Position numbers and translations under genes: made by a program. A DNA stretch of 64,000 nucleotides from positions 280,457,158-280,521,157 of the forward strand of contig CM068373.1 in the NCBI GenBank assembly GCA_034769895.1. Reading direction: 5' to 3'. The DNA comes from Magicicada septendecula (lineage: Eukaryota > Arthropoda > Insecta > Hemiptera > Cicadidae). The notes beneath the pieces were generated by a model that saw nothing but the letters and a program-made list of their open reading frames with translations, had not been told where the DNA came from and did not search any database. Below are positions 45,783 to 58,251 of this stretch, in pieces (positions within the stretch are counted from its first letter, which is position 1; the number at the start of each line of letters is the position of its first letter).

Positions 45783-46681
45783 ATGGCAAACAATAACGAG
45801 AATGTCAGCGTAACTGACCAAATGTTTACGAGTGAGATGGGAATTTGTTCAACACCAATAAATCAAATCGGCGAGTTTAGTACCACCGAATCCGTAGAGT
45901 CAGATAGAACACAAGTAATACCCATCTCAACTCGGTCTGAAAACAAAACAGACGAGATGTTAACATGTTTATATAACATGATGTGTAGCAATTTTAATGA
46001 ACTAAGAGGGGACATGAATATTAAATTTGATGTTCAGAACAATAAGTTCGATGAAGTAAACAGTCGTTTTGACATTAGTGATACGAAAATGAATGATAAA
46101 TTTGAGATGCAAAATAATGAGATACAGTAGAGGGGAGATTAAACAACAAAACTGTCAATTTAATAAACAAATGAATGAAATTCAGACACGTTATGAAAAT
46201 ATTCAAGAACAAATCATAGAAGTGATAGATCAGGTGTTCGAGAAACAAAATGCAAGAGTAGATGACATAATTAATAAATTGAAAATGAATAAAGTAGAGG
46301 ACAATTATGAGATTAAAATGGGGGTAGAGAATAGTGGAGAAACAGATAAATTAAACGTAAATAAAGACGGTCAGATGACATAATGAGGTAAGTGGTGTTC
46401 AGAATTACAATGATATAATTAAAAATAGTGGTGATGAAGTTTTAGGGGAGAGAGAATATAATAATGGAATGTTAGTGTGTGTTGATGAGTCAGAGAGAAA
46501 GTGGATAGAGAGTATACAGATAGAGGAGTTGCAGGGGGTAAATTTTTCCCATGATGTAGTTGGGGGTGAAGAAAAGGCTTCACGAGTGTATTTGGGAGAC
46601 ATATGGTCTACAAATAATTGTCCTTTGAGTTTTAGTGAGGTTCCTGGTATGACCACATATGATTTAGTGTCACCTGCATAT

Positions 46682-46722
<41 letters not shown>

Positions 46723-47115
46723 CTTGGTGTTATGATGAGGGATATTTTGAGAGAGAGGTATGGTGATAGGAATATAGAGTTGTTTGAGGTTGGGAGGAAT
46801 TATAAAGAGTTAATAGAGAAAATAAATAATGAGAGAGTTGATTATATAAAAGGCTTACCCTGCGAAGTAATAAGTACAGTAGTAGTAGATAACTATGATG
46901 ACGATAATAACGACTTTATAATTTACCTGGTTGGGACAGATAATACTAAAGGCGACAGGACCATACTCAATCGTGACAAATTATATGAGATAATGATATG
47001 GAGTGATCATATTGATTATAATAGTATTGTGGAAAATTATAAAAAATTAAATACGTATTATATTGATAATACTAATATAATGTATTCAATAATAAATGAT
47101 TTGTATAGAACCTAA
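45783..47115 (+). pseudogene. Family A gag-like ORF, broken
   Basis: Starts at ATG 45783 (MANNNENVSVTD). The frame continues to 46130 and then through 46093-46383, 46469-46735 and 46732-47115 in shifted frames. The pieces correspond in order to the family B ORFs: N-terminus MANN(N)EN, a coiled-coil KFD/NEIQ segment, SRVYLGDIWSTNN (B: SRIYVGDMWSPND), and the C-terminal DRTILNRDKLYEIM (B: DRTITDRDKLYEKL). A (GA)n expansion at 46685-46719 disrupts the third piece. No protease or RT follows, so this family is also pol-less. The gag role is inferred from position. Confidence 0.65.
46685..46719. repeat. (GA)n microsatellite inside the family A gag-like ORF
   Basis: About 17 GA units, read as RERERE in one frame. 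The B copies have only a short TCTCTCTCTATATA stretch on the opposite strand at the same place. Confidence 0.9.
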
Positions 47116-48148
47116 GGTTAGATTGTTATTTGATGATGGTGGATAAGTGTTTTATTGTTTATGAACATTTAATTATGTGAATAGTGTGGTTTTGAAATGG
47201 ATTGTCTTATGGAGTGATTTATGGTCAATGATAACAAATAATAAGTTGATTGTATATTTTTGTGTGTTAATGTCAAGATATTTGTGTATTACATTATGTT
47301 GTGTATTATATGTATTTTTATGTAAACCATGTAGATAATAGGAGTTTATTTAATAATAATTATCACATTTTTTTGACTAAATAAATAAGGAGAATAATTG
47401 TGAAATTTAAGGTAATTAAAGTAATTATGAAATTTTAAAGAATTGATTGAATTAAATAATGGAGATTAATTAATTAATTAATGTTAGGATGATGAATTTT
47501 AAATAATTTCTGAGATTTAGATGCTATAAAGAGTAGTAGATGATTAAACAGATAATATGTTTGGATATGGAGTTACATTGTTATTAAGAGGTAAGTGATG
47601 AATTTTCTAAGGGAATTGTCAAAGATCATAGTAATGTAAAATGCTGTAAGAGATAGAGGTTGGGTGATGATTATTTAAATAAGGCATTTGAGTTAGTCAA
47701 AGTTAACTCTAATGGGTGTTAGAGAAATAAGAATTGTAGAATAAAAATAATACAGAAACAGGGTAGTAATAGGGACACAGTAGCGATAGCGCTTACATGT
47801 AGAAAGAGAGGGTAATGTAATTAGAGAGTAAATAGTTGATGGTGTATTTTGTAGTAAGGGTGAGGTGGTAAGGAGTGATCAACGTGCGTCGTTGGGCAGG
47901 TACAGTACAAAGGGTCGAAGAGTGTTTGCCGAGATTATGGGAAGGGCAAAATGTGATGAATGGAATTGCCAAGGTCGGGAACACACATCCTAGGTACAAA
48001 GAGGGTATTAGATATTTTATTATAAGAGGAGAATAAATTGAGGTAAATGGAATTAGTGTTGAAGGGGGTTATTATTGAGAGATTGGTGTCACCCTATGTA
48101 AATCTGTTAGTGGTTGCTGGTAGGAAGAAGGTGAGTAAGGTTATATAT
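47116..48148 (+). mobile_element. Family A internal 3' region, noncoding (left of array B)
   Basis: No ORF; reverse-complement homology to 41800-42114 and 43783-44410 in the minus copy. It ends in GGTTATAT where the B array is inserted; the interrupted sequence resumes at 58248. Confidence 0.75.
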
Positions 48149-49308
48149 TGTTCATATACAGATTTTATACTTATTTTTGTGTATTTATTTATTATGGTAA
48201 TCTTACAATAATTATGGTACTTACCATAATTGTCCGAGCACATGTCAGCATAATTATCTTTGTTTCTTGCTGGATCCAGAGTTCGCATTAAGCGTAAATA
48301 GAGACAGTTTGGTGATTGAAATGAAGTTATCAACATCAATATTGTGGTAGATCAATTTAGTTTTATTATTTCGAATTTGCAAGATTAAATCATCATACAT
48401 TACAATGGCTTCTTTATCGTGACCAAAACAAAATGGCGGTCATATGCTTACTCTTATACTCGTTAGTCATGACTTTAAATACTTCGTTATATTCCTTGAT
48501 TAACTAGAAAATTTCTTTACCCTGCAGAGAGTAATATACTTAAATGGTTCCATTTGATTTATTCTGCTCTAATAATAAACACAAACCAACGCCTCAGTTT
48601 GGTTGCCGGCATTATTTCATACACTCTTTCTCTTTCACTCACTCTCTCTCATTACAATATTATTTTAGGTACATGTTATGATCTGAATAGTTTTGAGCTC
48701 AAGTAATTAAAAGAAATATGACTGCAATTTTGACTTTCCTGAATATCAGTGTTTTCCAATGTGAACGTTCCTCATCGTCCGGCCAGGTTTTCGGTGTATT
48801 TTCCAAGTTTTCTGGTCGTTCTTTCCACTGAATTTACTTTGTTTACTACATTACTATTGTCAAGCACTGCTTCTGTTGAATTACATTTTTGTCACTGACT
48901 TTAAAAACTCATTTCGCTGGCTAAACTTTTGTCAGCAAAATTAACGTAGTCACACTACAATGGTGTACAGCAGAATGGGGCTGGATTCTACGCACATTTT
49001 GCATAAGTGTGTGTGCATTTACGTCATTGTCTTTGTCTCGAAGTAGGAAACGCCCTGGTTTTGCGTCATTATTGTTACGTCGTTTATATTTTTTAATGAT
49101 GCCTCGCATTGTTGACCAATGAAAAGTATATGAAGAGCTTGTGTCGACCGTCACGTACGCTTGACCTTGGAATCGTCCCACACCGATGTAATTGCGTTGT
49201 TTCGTTATACAAAGGGAAAATTGCCCTACCCATTTACATGTGTGCAAAATACAATAAAATAATTCCTTTTATACCATAAATATGAAAACAGGCTTTTGTC
49301 CTGTTACA
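48149..49308 (-). repeat. Family B LTR 1 (3' LTR of the array)
   Basis: In its left part it has bases that differ from LTRs 2 and 3: ATATACAGATTT, GCTGGATCCAG, TTCGCATTAAG, GTAGTCACAC, CTGGATTCTAC. In its right part it agrees with LTR 2 against LTR 3 (TTGCATAAG, GTGTCGACCG, GGCTTTTGTCC). A TATAAAAG box lies at 49266-49273, only 35 bp from the LTR start on the minus strand. Confidence 0.85.
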
Positions 49309-51275
49309 AAACCCCCTCAATGAAAGGTTTTATGCCGAAGCATAAAAACTTTCATTGACCCATTCACACTTCCTAAAGGGATCAGCCCAGATATGTTGCC
49401 ACAACCCCCTGTAGTGTTTATACGACAAAAAAAAATACAATCACTTACCCTTGGTCCAATGATGATGATCGTACCTGTCCGACCCTACCGGACTTCTCTG
49501 ACGAGATCCCAGCACCATAAGGCCGGTCAGGCACTGAACGCTCCTGTTCTGACGCACCGGTCAGCTCAGGACCGCCGTCACAACAACATCAAACTCTGAA
49601 ACATGAATACAAAATTTAAAATAGTGGCCTTATCTATTCCCATACCCACAACTGATATGGCTCCCCTTAGATGCATTGGTTTGTGTTTTGAGGCATTGGT
49701 TTTCTTGCTACAAAATTTTCAAACAACAAGTAACAAGATTTAAAAACAGAATGGCCTTCTCCTTTTATCTTACCATTTTTACCAAAACTGGCCTTCAGTC
49801 ATTACTAATTCACTCTTTCCATCACAAGAGAAAAATATATATTCTTATAGTAAAACCCTAACACGTAAAACAAACCTTTTAAATTTCAAAAACAACAACT
49901 ATTTATTTCTCCTATATAAAATTCAAAACATAATTATTATGGCGAACAACCTGATTACTTAGATTTTATTATTTAACTTTCTGATCATATTAGTTCTTTG
50001 CAACAGAATCAAACTATATTTTTGTTCAAAACCATTTCTAACCTTATCTTTTCAACATGTTAACATTTGTTACCGTCGCTACTAATAACAATAAAACATA
50101 GTAAAACATTAACACTAACCATTAGCATTGTTACATTTACATTACACAATTCACATTTACACAACTTGTATCAAAACTTTATAACATCGTTATTATCAAC
50201 TCTCTATTCAACTTTTAATTAGTTAACATTTATTGTATCATTAGATTCTATAAAAATTTCAAATTTATTATTAACCTTTCTACTATGACTTTTCTTTTCT
50301 AACCTTTTCATCAATAATTGTCTAGTTTGGGTGACTCTCTATTATTCACTATTATCTATATCTTATTTTGGCATTTATCTATCTAACCTTACTACCCCTT
50401 TTTTCTAACAACCACTACTAACAACCATTAATATATTATGACACCAATCTCCATAACAACCCCCTTCACATTTTATCCAATTCCTCTGGCACCGCTCGTC
50501 TTTGTACTAGGATGTGTGTTCCCAACCTGGCCATATACATACCTAACCATTTGCCCTCCAAAATATTGGCAAACACTCCCTTAAACTACTCTATCCCTTG
50601 CCACAACGTCGCACGCTGGTCTCTTGCCACGCCGCACGCTGATCACTCCTTACACCACTACCCTTACTACAAAATATCATCATCAACAAATATATTTACC
50701 ATTCACTTTACTCACCTCTCTACATATAATCACTACTACTGTGTCCCTAAAATATCTAACACCCTCTTTGCGTGTTACTGGTATTTCAAAATTCTTATTC
50801 TCTCTAACTCCCAATAACTCTGTTTAACTAACTCAAATGCCTTTATTTTAATAATTATCACCCAGGCTCTATCCCCTTTTCAACACTTTACATTACTGTG
50901 ATCATTGACAATTTCATTAAAAAATTCATCCCTCACCTACTAATAACAATACATCTCAATATCCAAATATATTACATGCTCAATCATTTACTAACCATTA
51001 GACTCTGAATCTCATAATTATTTAAAATCATCCTCACAATTAATTATTCTTCAATTATTTAGTATTATTAAAGCCATTTCTATTACCTACATGGTTTACA
51101 TAAAAATACATAAAATACACAACATCAAGAATACACAAATACATTGACATTAATACACACAAAAAATATACAATCCAAATTATCATTTAATCATTTACCA
51201 TAAATCAGTTTATAAAACAGTCCATTTCAAAAACACTGTCCACATAATTAAATGTTCATTAACACAATAAAATAT
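49309..51275 (-). other. Family B internal 3' region, noncoding (copy 1)
   Basis: About 2 kb between gag and the next LTR with no credible ORF on the sense strand. It ends in the purine tract TTGAGGGGGTTT. The same holds for 53780-55743. Confidence 0.6.
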
Positions 51276-52388
51276 CTATCCTCCATCGTCAAACAATAAT
51301 CTTATCTTAGGTCTATACAACTTATTTTTCCCTGTAAACATTACATTACCATCCTTAATACAATACTTATTTACATTTTTATATTCTTCAAAACTATCAT
51401 AATTAATAGGGTTATTCCTTATCAATTTCTCATACAACTTGTCACGATCGGTTATGGTCCTGTCACATTCTGTACTACTAGTCACAATCAGGTAAGCTAT
51501 CAAGTCATTATTATCATCATCATCTCCTACTACTGCTATATCAGCTTCCACCCAAGGTAAGTATTTACTTTTATTATACATCATCTCTACTCCTAACTTT
51601 TCCATGAACTCTTCATACTTTCTACTTATCTTAAAAATCTCTATTTCTCTCACAATATTTCTCACAACACCACCACGCTACACTCTCTCTTAATATATCT
51701 CTCTCTATCACACCAGGCTACATTCTCTCTCTATATATTTGCATAGGGCACTACTACTTCATAAAAACACCTCCTGGCTTCACCAGGTACAACTAAGGGA
51801 TCATTTGGAGACCACATGTCCCCCACATAAATTCTAGAGGAACCTTCGTCCTCAAACAACATTTGTGAAGTCTTTACTTCACTTCTACCGCTGGGAAAAT
51901 TTGCCCTCTGCCCACCATACTCACTTAAACTCTCCTTACCCCCTCTTTCAATCTCATCAATAACTATCTCCTCACCATTAACCTCTACTCTCATTAAAAT
52001 CTCATTATCACTACCAACATCCACACTATTATCTCCTATTACCATATTTTTATTTATTTTATCATAATTCTTACCACTACTTACCTTGTCATCTTTGTTT
52101 ATATCTAATTTGTCTATTTCCCTCTTATTTTCTAACTCTATCTCATCTAAACGTGTCTCTATTTCACTTATTCTTTTATCAATATGACAATTTTGTCTTT
52201 GTATTTCATTCACTGACTTTCTCATCAAACTTTACATTTAACTCATGACTTTGACTTTTCATTAATTGAAACAAGTCATTTAACGATACTTTACTATTGA
52301 CAACAGGTGTTGATTTTGCCGCAGCTTCACTCATTATTATGGATTCTGTCGCTGTATCATTCATATTTACGTTTTCGTTATTTGCCAT
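51276..52388 (-). pseudogene. Family B gag-like ORF, three frames (copy 1)
   Basis: Minus strand ATG at 52388 (MANNENVNMNDTATES) runs to a stop at 52206. A second frame (about 52225-51731) carries MRKSVNEIQRQNCHIDKRI, a coiled coil, and then SRIYVGDMWSPNDPLVV. A third (51665-51276) carries KLYEKLIRNNPINYDSF and ends near LLFDDGG. The order equals that of the family A ORF. Whether the three frames were once one protein is inferred from the A alignment; here it cannot be translated continuously. Confidence 0.65.
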
Positions 52389-52544
52389 TTTAATAAAATA
52401 CAAAAAAAATTGTTTCTCTTCAAACTGTTGCTATGTTGTCTAACAATAACATAACCTACAATTACAATACCCCTCACTTCAATACTCACTCTGTCTCTAT
52501 ATTTGCGCTTATTATATAAAAAACATTTTATTCTTTTTTATATT

Positions 52545-52617
52545 GTCACCAGTTCGGGCACCATTTGTTCATATACAAATTTTTACAAACAAATAATGTC
52601 CCTAGTTCTGGGCAACA
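52545..52617 (-). other. Duplicated primer-site module, family B copy 1
   Basis: On the minus strand, after the LTR end comes TGTTGCCCAGAACTAGGGAC (52617-52598), then a second LTR-end-like TTTGTATATGAACAA (within 52585-52564), then TGGTGCCCGAACTGGTGAC (52563-52545). Both sites resemble the tRNA-Lys-type TGGCGCCCGAACAGGGAC of family A. The duplication unit is about 54 bp and includes the last bases of the LTR. Confidence 0.75.
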
Positions 52618-52619
52618 TT

Positions 52620-53779
52620 TGTTCATATACAAATTTTATACTTATTTTTGTGTATTTATTTATTATGGTAATCTTACAATAATTATGGTACTTACCATAA
52701 TTGTCCGAGCACATGTCAGCATAATTATCTTTGTTTCTTGCTGGGTCCAGAGTTCGTATTAAGCGTAAATAGAGACAGTTTGGTGATTGAAATGAAGTTA
52801 TCAACATCAATATTGTGGTAGATCAATTTAGTTTTATTATTTCGAATTTGCAAGATTAAATCATCATACATTACAATGGCTTCTTTATCGTGACCAAAAC
52901 AAAATGGCGGTCATATGCTTACTCTTATACTCGTTAGTCATGACTTTAAATACTTCGTTATATTCCTTGATTAACTAGAAAATTTCTTTACCCTGCAGAG
53001 AGTAATATACTTAAATGGTTCCATTTGATTTATTCTGCTCTAATAATAAACACAAACCAACGCCTCAGTTTGGTTGCCGGCATTATTTCATACACTCTTT
53101 CTCTTTCACTCACTCTCTCTCATTACAATATTATTTTAGGTACATGTTATGATCTGAATAGTTTTGAGCTCAAGTAATTAAAAGAAATATGACTGCAATT
53201 TTGACTTTCCTGAATATCAGTGTTTTCCAATGTGAACGTTCCTCATCGTCCGGCCAGGTTTTCGGTGTATTTTCCAAGTTTTCTGGTCGTTCTTTCCACT
53301 GAATTTACTTTGTTTACTACATTACTATTGTCAAGCACTGCTTCTGTTGAATTACATTTTTGTCACTGACTTTAAAAACTCATTTCGCTGGCTAAACTTT
53401 TGTCAGCAAAATTAACGTATTCACACTACAATGGTGTACAGCAGAATGGGGCTGGATGCTACGCACATTTTGCATAAGTGTGTGTGCATTTACGTCATTG
53501 TCTTTGTCTCGAAGTAGGAAACGCCCTGGTTTTGCGTCATTATTGTTACGGCGTTTATATTTTTTAATGATGCCTCGCATTGTTGACCAATGAAAAGTAT
53601 ATGAAGAGCTTGTGTCGACCGTCACGTACGCTTGACCTTGGAATCGTCCCGCACCGATGTAATTGCGTTGTTTCGTTATACAAAGGGAAAATTGCCCTAC
53701 CCATTTACATGTGTGCAAAATACAATAAAATAATTCCTTTTATACCATAAATATGAAAACAGGCTTTTGTCCTGTTACA
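52620..53779 (-). repeat. Family B LTR 2 (hybrid, middle of array)
   Basis: Agrees with LTR 3 at every distinguishing base up to CTGGATGCTAC (53458) and with LTR 1 from TTGCATAAG (53474) onward. It also has two private bases: GTTACGGCG and CCCGCACCG. Confidence 0.88.
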
Positions 53780-55743
53780 AAACCCCCTCAATGAAAGGTT
53801 TTATGCCGAAGCATAAAAACTTTCATTGACCCATTCACACTTCCTAAAGGGATCAGCCCAGATATGTTGCCACAACCCCCTGTAGTGTTTATACGACAAA
53901 AAAAAATACAATCACTTACCCTTGGTCCAATGATGATGATCGTACCTGTCCGACCCTACCGGACTTCTCTGACGAGATCCCAGCACCATAAGGCCGGTCA
54001 GGCACTGAACGCTCCTGTTCTGACGCACCGGTCAGCTCAGGACCGCCGTCACAACAACATCAAACTCTGAAACATGAATACAAAATTTAAAATAGTGGCC
54101 TTATCTATTCCCATACCCACAACTGATATGGCTCCCCTTAGATGCATTGGTTTGTGTTTTGAGGCATTGGTTTTCTTGCTACAAAATTTTCAAACAACAA
54201 GTAACAAGATTTAAAAACAGAATGGCCTTCTCCTTTTATCTTACCATTTTTACCAAAACTGGCCTTCAGTCATTACTAATTCACTCTTTCCATCACAAGA
54301 GAAAAATATATATTCTTATAGTAAAACCCTAACACGTAAAACAAACCTTTTAAATTTCAAAAACAACAACTATTTATTTCTCCTATATAAAATTCAAAAC
54401 ATAATTATTATGGCGAACAACCTGATTACTTAGATTTTATTATTTAACTTTCTGATCATATTAGTTCTTTGCAACAGAATCAAACTATATTTTTGTTCAA
54501 AACCATTTCTAACCTTATCTTTTCAACATGTTAACATTTGTTACCGTCGCTACTAATAACAATAAAACATAGTAAAACATTAACACTAACCATTAGCATT
54601 GTTACATTTACATTACACAATTCACATTTACACAACTTGTATCAAAACTTTATAACATCGTTATTATCAACTCTCTATTCAACTTTTAATTAGTTAACAT
54701 TTATTGTATCATTAGATTCTATAAAAATTTCAAATTTATTATTAACCTTTCTACTATGACTTTTCTTTTCTAACCTTTTCATCAATAATTGTCTAGTTTG
54801 GGTGACTCTCTATTATTCACTATTATCTATATCTTATTTTGGCATTTATCTATCTAACCTTACTACCCCTTTTTTCTAACAACCACTACTAACAACCATT
54901 AATATATTATGACACCAATCTCCATAACAACCCCCTTCACATTTTATCCAATTCCTCTGGCACCGCTCGTCTTTGTACTAGGATGTGTGTTCCCAACCTG
55001 GCCATATACATACCTAACCATTTGCCCTCCAAAATATTGGCAAACACTCCCTTAAACTACTCTATCCCTTGCCACAACGTCGCACGCTGGTCTCTTGCCA
55101 CGCCGCACGCTGATCACTCCTTACACCACTACCCTTACTACAAAATATCATCAACAAATATATTTACCATTCACTTTACTCACCTCTCTACATATAATCA
55201 CTACTACTGTGTCCCTAAAATATCTTACACCCTCTTTGCGTGTTACTGGTATTTCAAAATTCTTATTCTCTCTAACTCCCAATAACTCTGTTTAACTAAC
55301 TCAAATGCCTTTATTTTAATAATTATCACCCAGGCTCTATCCCCTTTTCAACACTTTACATTACTGTGATCATTGACAATTTCATTAAAAAATTCATCCC
55401 TCACCTACTAATAACAATACATCTCAATATCCAAATATATTACATGCTCAATCATTTACTAACCATTAGACTCTGAATCTCATAATTATTTAAAATCATC
55501 CTCACAATTAATTATTCTTCAATTGTTTAGTATTATTAAAGCCATTTCTATTACCTACATGGTTTACATAAAAATACATAAAATACACAACATCAAGAAT
55601 ACACAAATACATTGACATTAATACACACAAAAAATATACAATCCAAATTATCATTTAATCATTTACCATAAATCAGTTTATAAAACAGTCCATTTCAAAA
55701 ACACTGTCCACATAATTAAATGTTCATTAACACAATAAAATAT

Positions 55744-56856
55744 CTATCCTCCATCGTCAAACAATAATCTTATCTTAGGTCTATACAACTTATTTTTCCC
55801 TGTAAACATTACATTACCATCCTTAATACAATACTTATTTACATTTTTATATTCTTCAAAACTATCATAATTAATAGGGTTATTCCTTATCAATTTCTCA
55901 TACAACTTGTCACGATCGGTTATGGTCCTGTCACATTCTGTATTACTAGTCACAATCAGGTAAGCTATCAAGTCATTATTATCATCATCATCTCCTACTA
56001 CTGCTATATCAGCTTCCACCCAAGGTAAGTATTTACTTTTATTATACATCATCTCTACTCCTAACTTTTCCATGAACTCTTCATACTTTCTACTTATCTT
56101 AAAAATCTCTATTTCTCTCACAATATTTCTCACAACACCACCACGCTACACTCTCTCTTAATATATCTCTCTCTATCACACCAGGCTACATTCTCTCTCT
56201 ATATATTTGCATAGGGCACTACTACTTCATAAAAACACCTCCTGGCTTCACCAGGTACAACTAAGGGATCATTTGGAGACCACATGTCCCCCACATAAAT
56301 TCTAGAGGAACCTTCGTCCTCAAACAACATTTGTGAAGTCTTTACTTCACTTCTACCGCTGGGAAAATTTGCCCTCTGCCCACCATACTCTCTTAAACTC
56401 TCCTTACCCCCTCTTTCAATCTCATCAATAACTATCTCCTCACCATTAACCTCTACTCTCATTAAAATCTCATTATCACTACCAACATCCACACTATTAT
56501 CTCCTATTACCATATTTTTATTTATTTTATCATAATTCTTACCACTACTTACCTTGTCATCTTTGTTTATATCTAATTTGTCTATTTCCCTCTTATTTTC
56601 TAACTCTATCTCATCTAAACGTGTCTCTATTTCACTTATTCTTTTATCAATATGACAATTTTGTCTTTGTATTTCATTCACTGACTTTCTCATCAAACTT
56701 TACATTTAACTCATGACTTTGACTTTTCATTAATTGAAACAAGTCATTTAACGATACTTTACTATTGACAACAGGTGTTGATTTTGCCGCAGCTTCACTC
56801 ATTATTATGGATTCTGTCGCTGTATCATTCATATTTACGTTTTCGTTATTTGCCAT
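55744..56856 (-). pseudogene. Family B gag-like ORF, three frames (copy 2)
   Basis: Same arrangement as copy 1 with two visible residue differences: ESLREYGG (copy 1 ESLSEYGG) and TSNTECD (copy 1 TSSTECD). Translation start at ATG 56856. Confidence 0.65.
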
Positions 56857-57012
56857 TTTAATAAAATACAAAAAAAATTGTTTCTCTTCAAACTGTTGCT
56901 ATGTTGTCTAACAATAACATAACCTACAATTACAATACCCCTCACTTCAATACTCACTCTGTCTCTATATTTGCGCTTATTATATAAAAAACATTTTATT
57001 CTTTTTTATATT

Positions 57013-57085
57013 GTCACCAGTTCGGGCACCATTTGTTCATATACAAATTTTTACAAACAAATAATGTCCCTAGTTCTGGGCAACA
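57013..57085 (-). other. Duplicated primer-site module, family B copy 2
   Basis: Identical to the module at 52545-52617: two primer-site-like sequences, each preceded by the LTR-end sequence. Confidence 0.75.
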
Positions 57086-57087
57086 TT

Positions 57088-58247
57088 TGTTCATATACAA
57101 ATTTTATACTTATTTTTGTGTATTTATTTATTATGGTAATCTTACAATAATTATGGTACTTACCATAATTGTCCGAGCACATGTCAGCATAATTATCTTT
57201 GTTTCTTGCTGGGTCCAGAGTTCGTATTAAGCGTAAATAGAGACAGTTTGGTGATTGAAATGAAGTTATCAACATCAATATTGTGGTAGATCAATTTAGT
57301 TTTATTATTTCGAATTTGCAAGATTAAATCATCATACATTACAATGGCTTCTTTATCGTGACCAAAACAAAATGGCGGTCATATGCTTACTCTTATACTC
57401 GTTAGTCATGACTTTAAATACTTCGTTATATTCCTTGATTAACTAGAAAATTTCTTTACCCTGCAGAGAGTAATATACTTAAATGGTTCCATTTGATTTA
57501 TTCTGCTCTAATAATAAACACAAACCAACGCCTCAGTTTGGTTGCCGGCATTATTTCATACACTCTTTCTCTTTCACTCACTCTCTCTCATTACAATATT
57601 ATTTTAGGTACATGTTATGATCTGAATAGTTTTGAGCTCAAGTAATTAAAAGAAATATGACTGCAATTTTGACTTTCCTGAATATCAGTGTTTTCCAATG
57701 TGAACGTTCCTCATCGTCCGGCCAGGTTTTCGGTGTATTTTCCAAGTTTTCTGGTCGTTCTTTCCACTGAATTTACTTTGTTTACTACATTACTATTGTC
57801 AAGCACTGCTTCTGTTGAATTACATTTTTGTCACTGACTTTAAAAACTCATTTCGCTGGCTAAACTTTTGTCAGCAAAATTAACGTATTCACACTACAAT
57901 GGTGTACAGCAGAATGGGGCTGGATGCTACGCACATTTTGCGTAAGTGTGTGTGCATTTACGTCATTGTCTTTGTCTCGAAGTAGGAAACGCCCTGGTTT
58001 TGCGTCATTATTGTTACATCGTTTATATTTTTTAATGATGCCTCGCATTGTTGACCAATGAAAAGTATATGAAGAGCTTGTGTCAACCGTCACGTACGCT
58101 TGACCTTGGAATCGTCCCACACCGATGTAATTGCGTTGTTTCGTTATACAAAGGGAAAATTGCCCTACCCATTTACATGTGTGCAAAATACAATAAAATA
58201 ATTCCTTTTATACCATAAATATGAAAACAGGCATTTGTCCTGTTACA
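57088..58247 (-). repeat. Family B LTR 3 (5' LTR of the array)
   Basis: Distinguished from LTRs 1 and 2 by TTGCGTAAG, GTGTCAACCG, GTTACATCG and GGCATTTGTCC in its right part. About ten differences from LTR 1 over 1160 bp (under 1%), so the founding insertion is young. Confidence 0.85.
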
Positions 58248-58251
58248 ATAT

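Larger units (their letters stand above)
48149..58247 (-). mobile_element. Tandem array of family B LTR retrotransposons (LTR-int-LTR-int-LTR)
   Basis: LTRs at 48149-49308, 52620-53779 and 57088-58247 (each 1160 bp); internal regions 49309-52619 and 53780-57087. The minus-strand LTR begins TGTAACAGGACAAAAGCC and ends ATATGAACA. Just upstream of each LTR start lies TTGAGGGGGTTT (polypurine tract). The array is bounded by ATAT (48145-48148 and 58248-58251), a 4-bp target duplication in the family A internal region. Only gag-like ORFs are present, so the element is non-autonomous. It is a sister of family A, sharing gag, polypurine tract and the TGTAAC start. Confidence 0.9.

Noticed and set aside
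45783-46383. Conserved +1 frameshift between first and second gag-like frames in families A and B
   Set aside because: Both families show a +1 offset, but the shared NEIQ motif is in the first frame in A and the second frame in B, so the shifts arose at different places.
48921-49247. 108-codon minus-strand ORF in the family B LTRs (also at 53392 and 57860)
   Set aside because: It lies in the LTR downstream of the TATA box and is conserved only because the LTRs are young copies; family A LTRs have no matching frame. A real leader peptide is not excluded but is unsupported.
16435-58247. Tandem arrays B and D as assembly artefacts
   Set aside because: Copies carry distinct ordered single-base differences, consistent with recombination; a simple duplication error would give identical units. 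Long-read confirmation is still needed.
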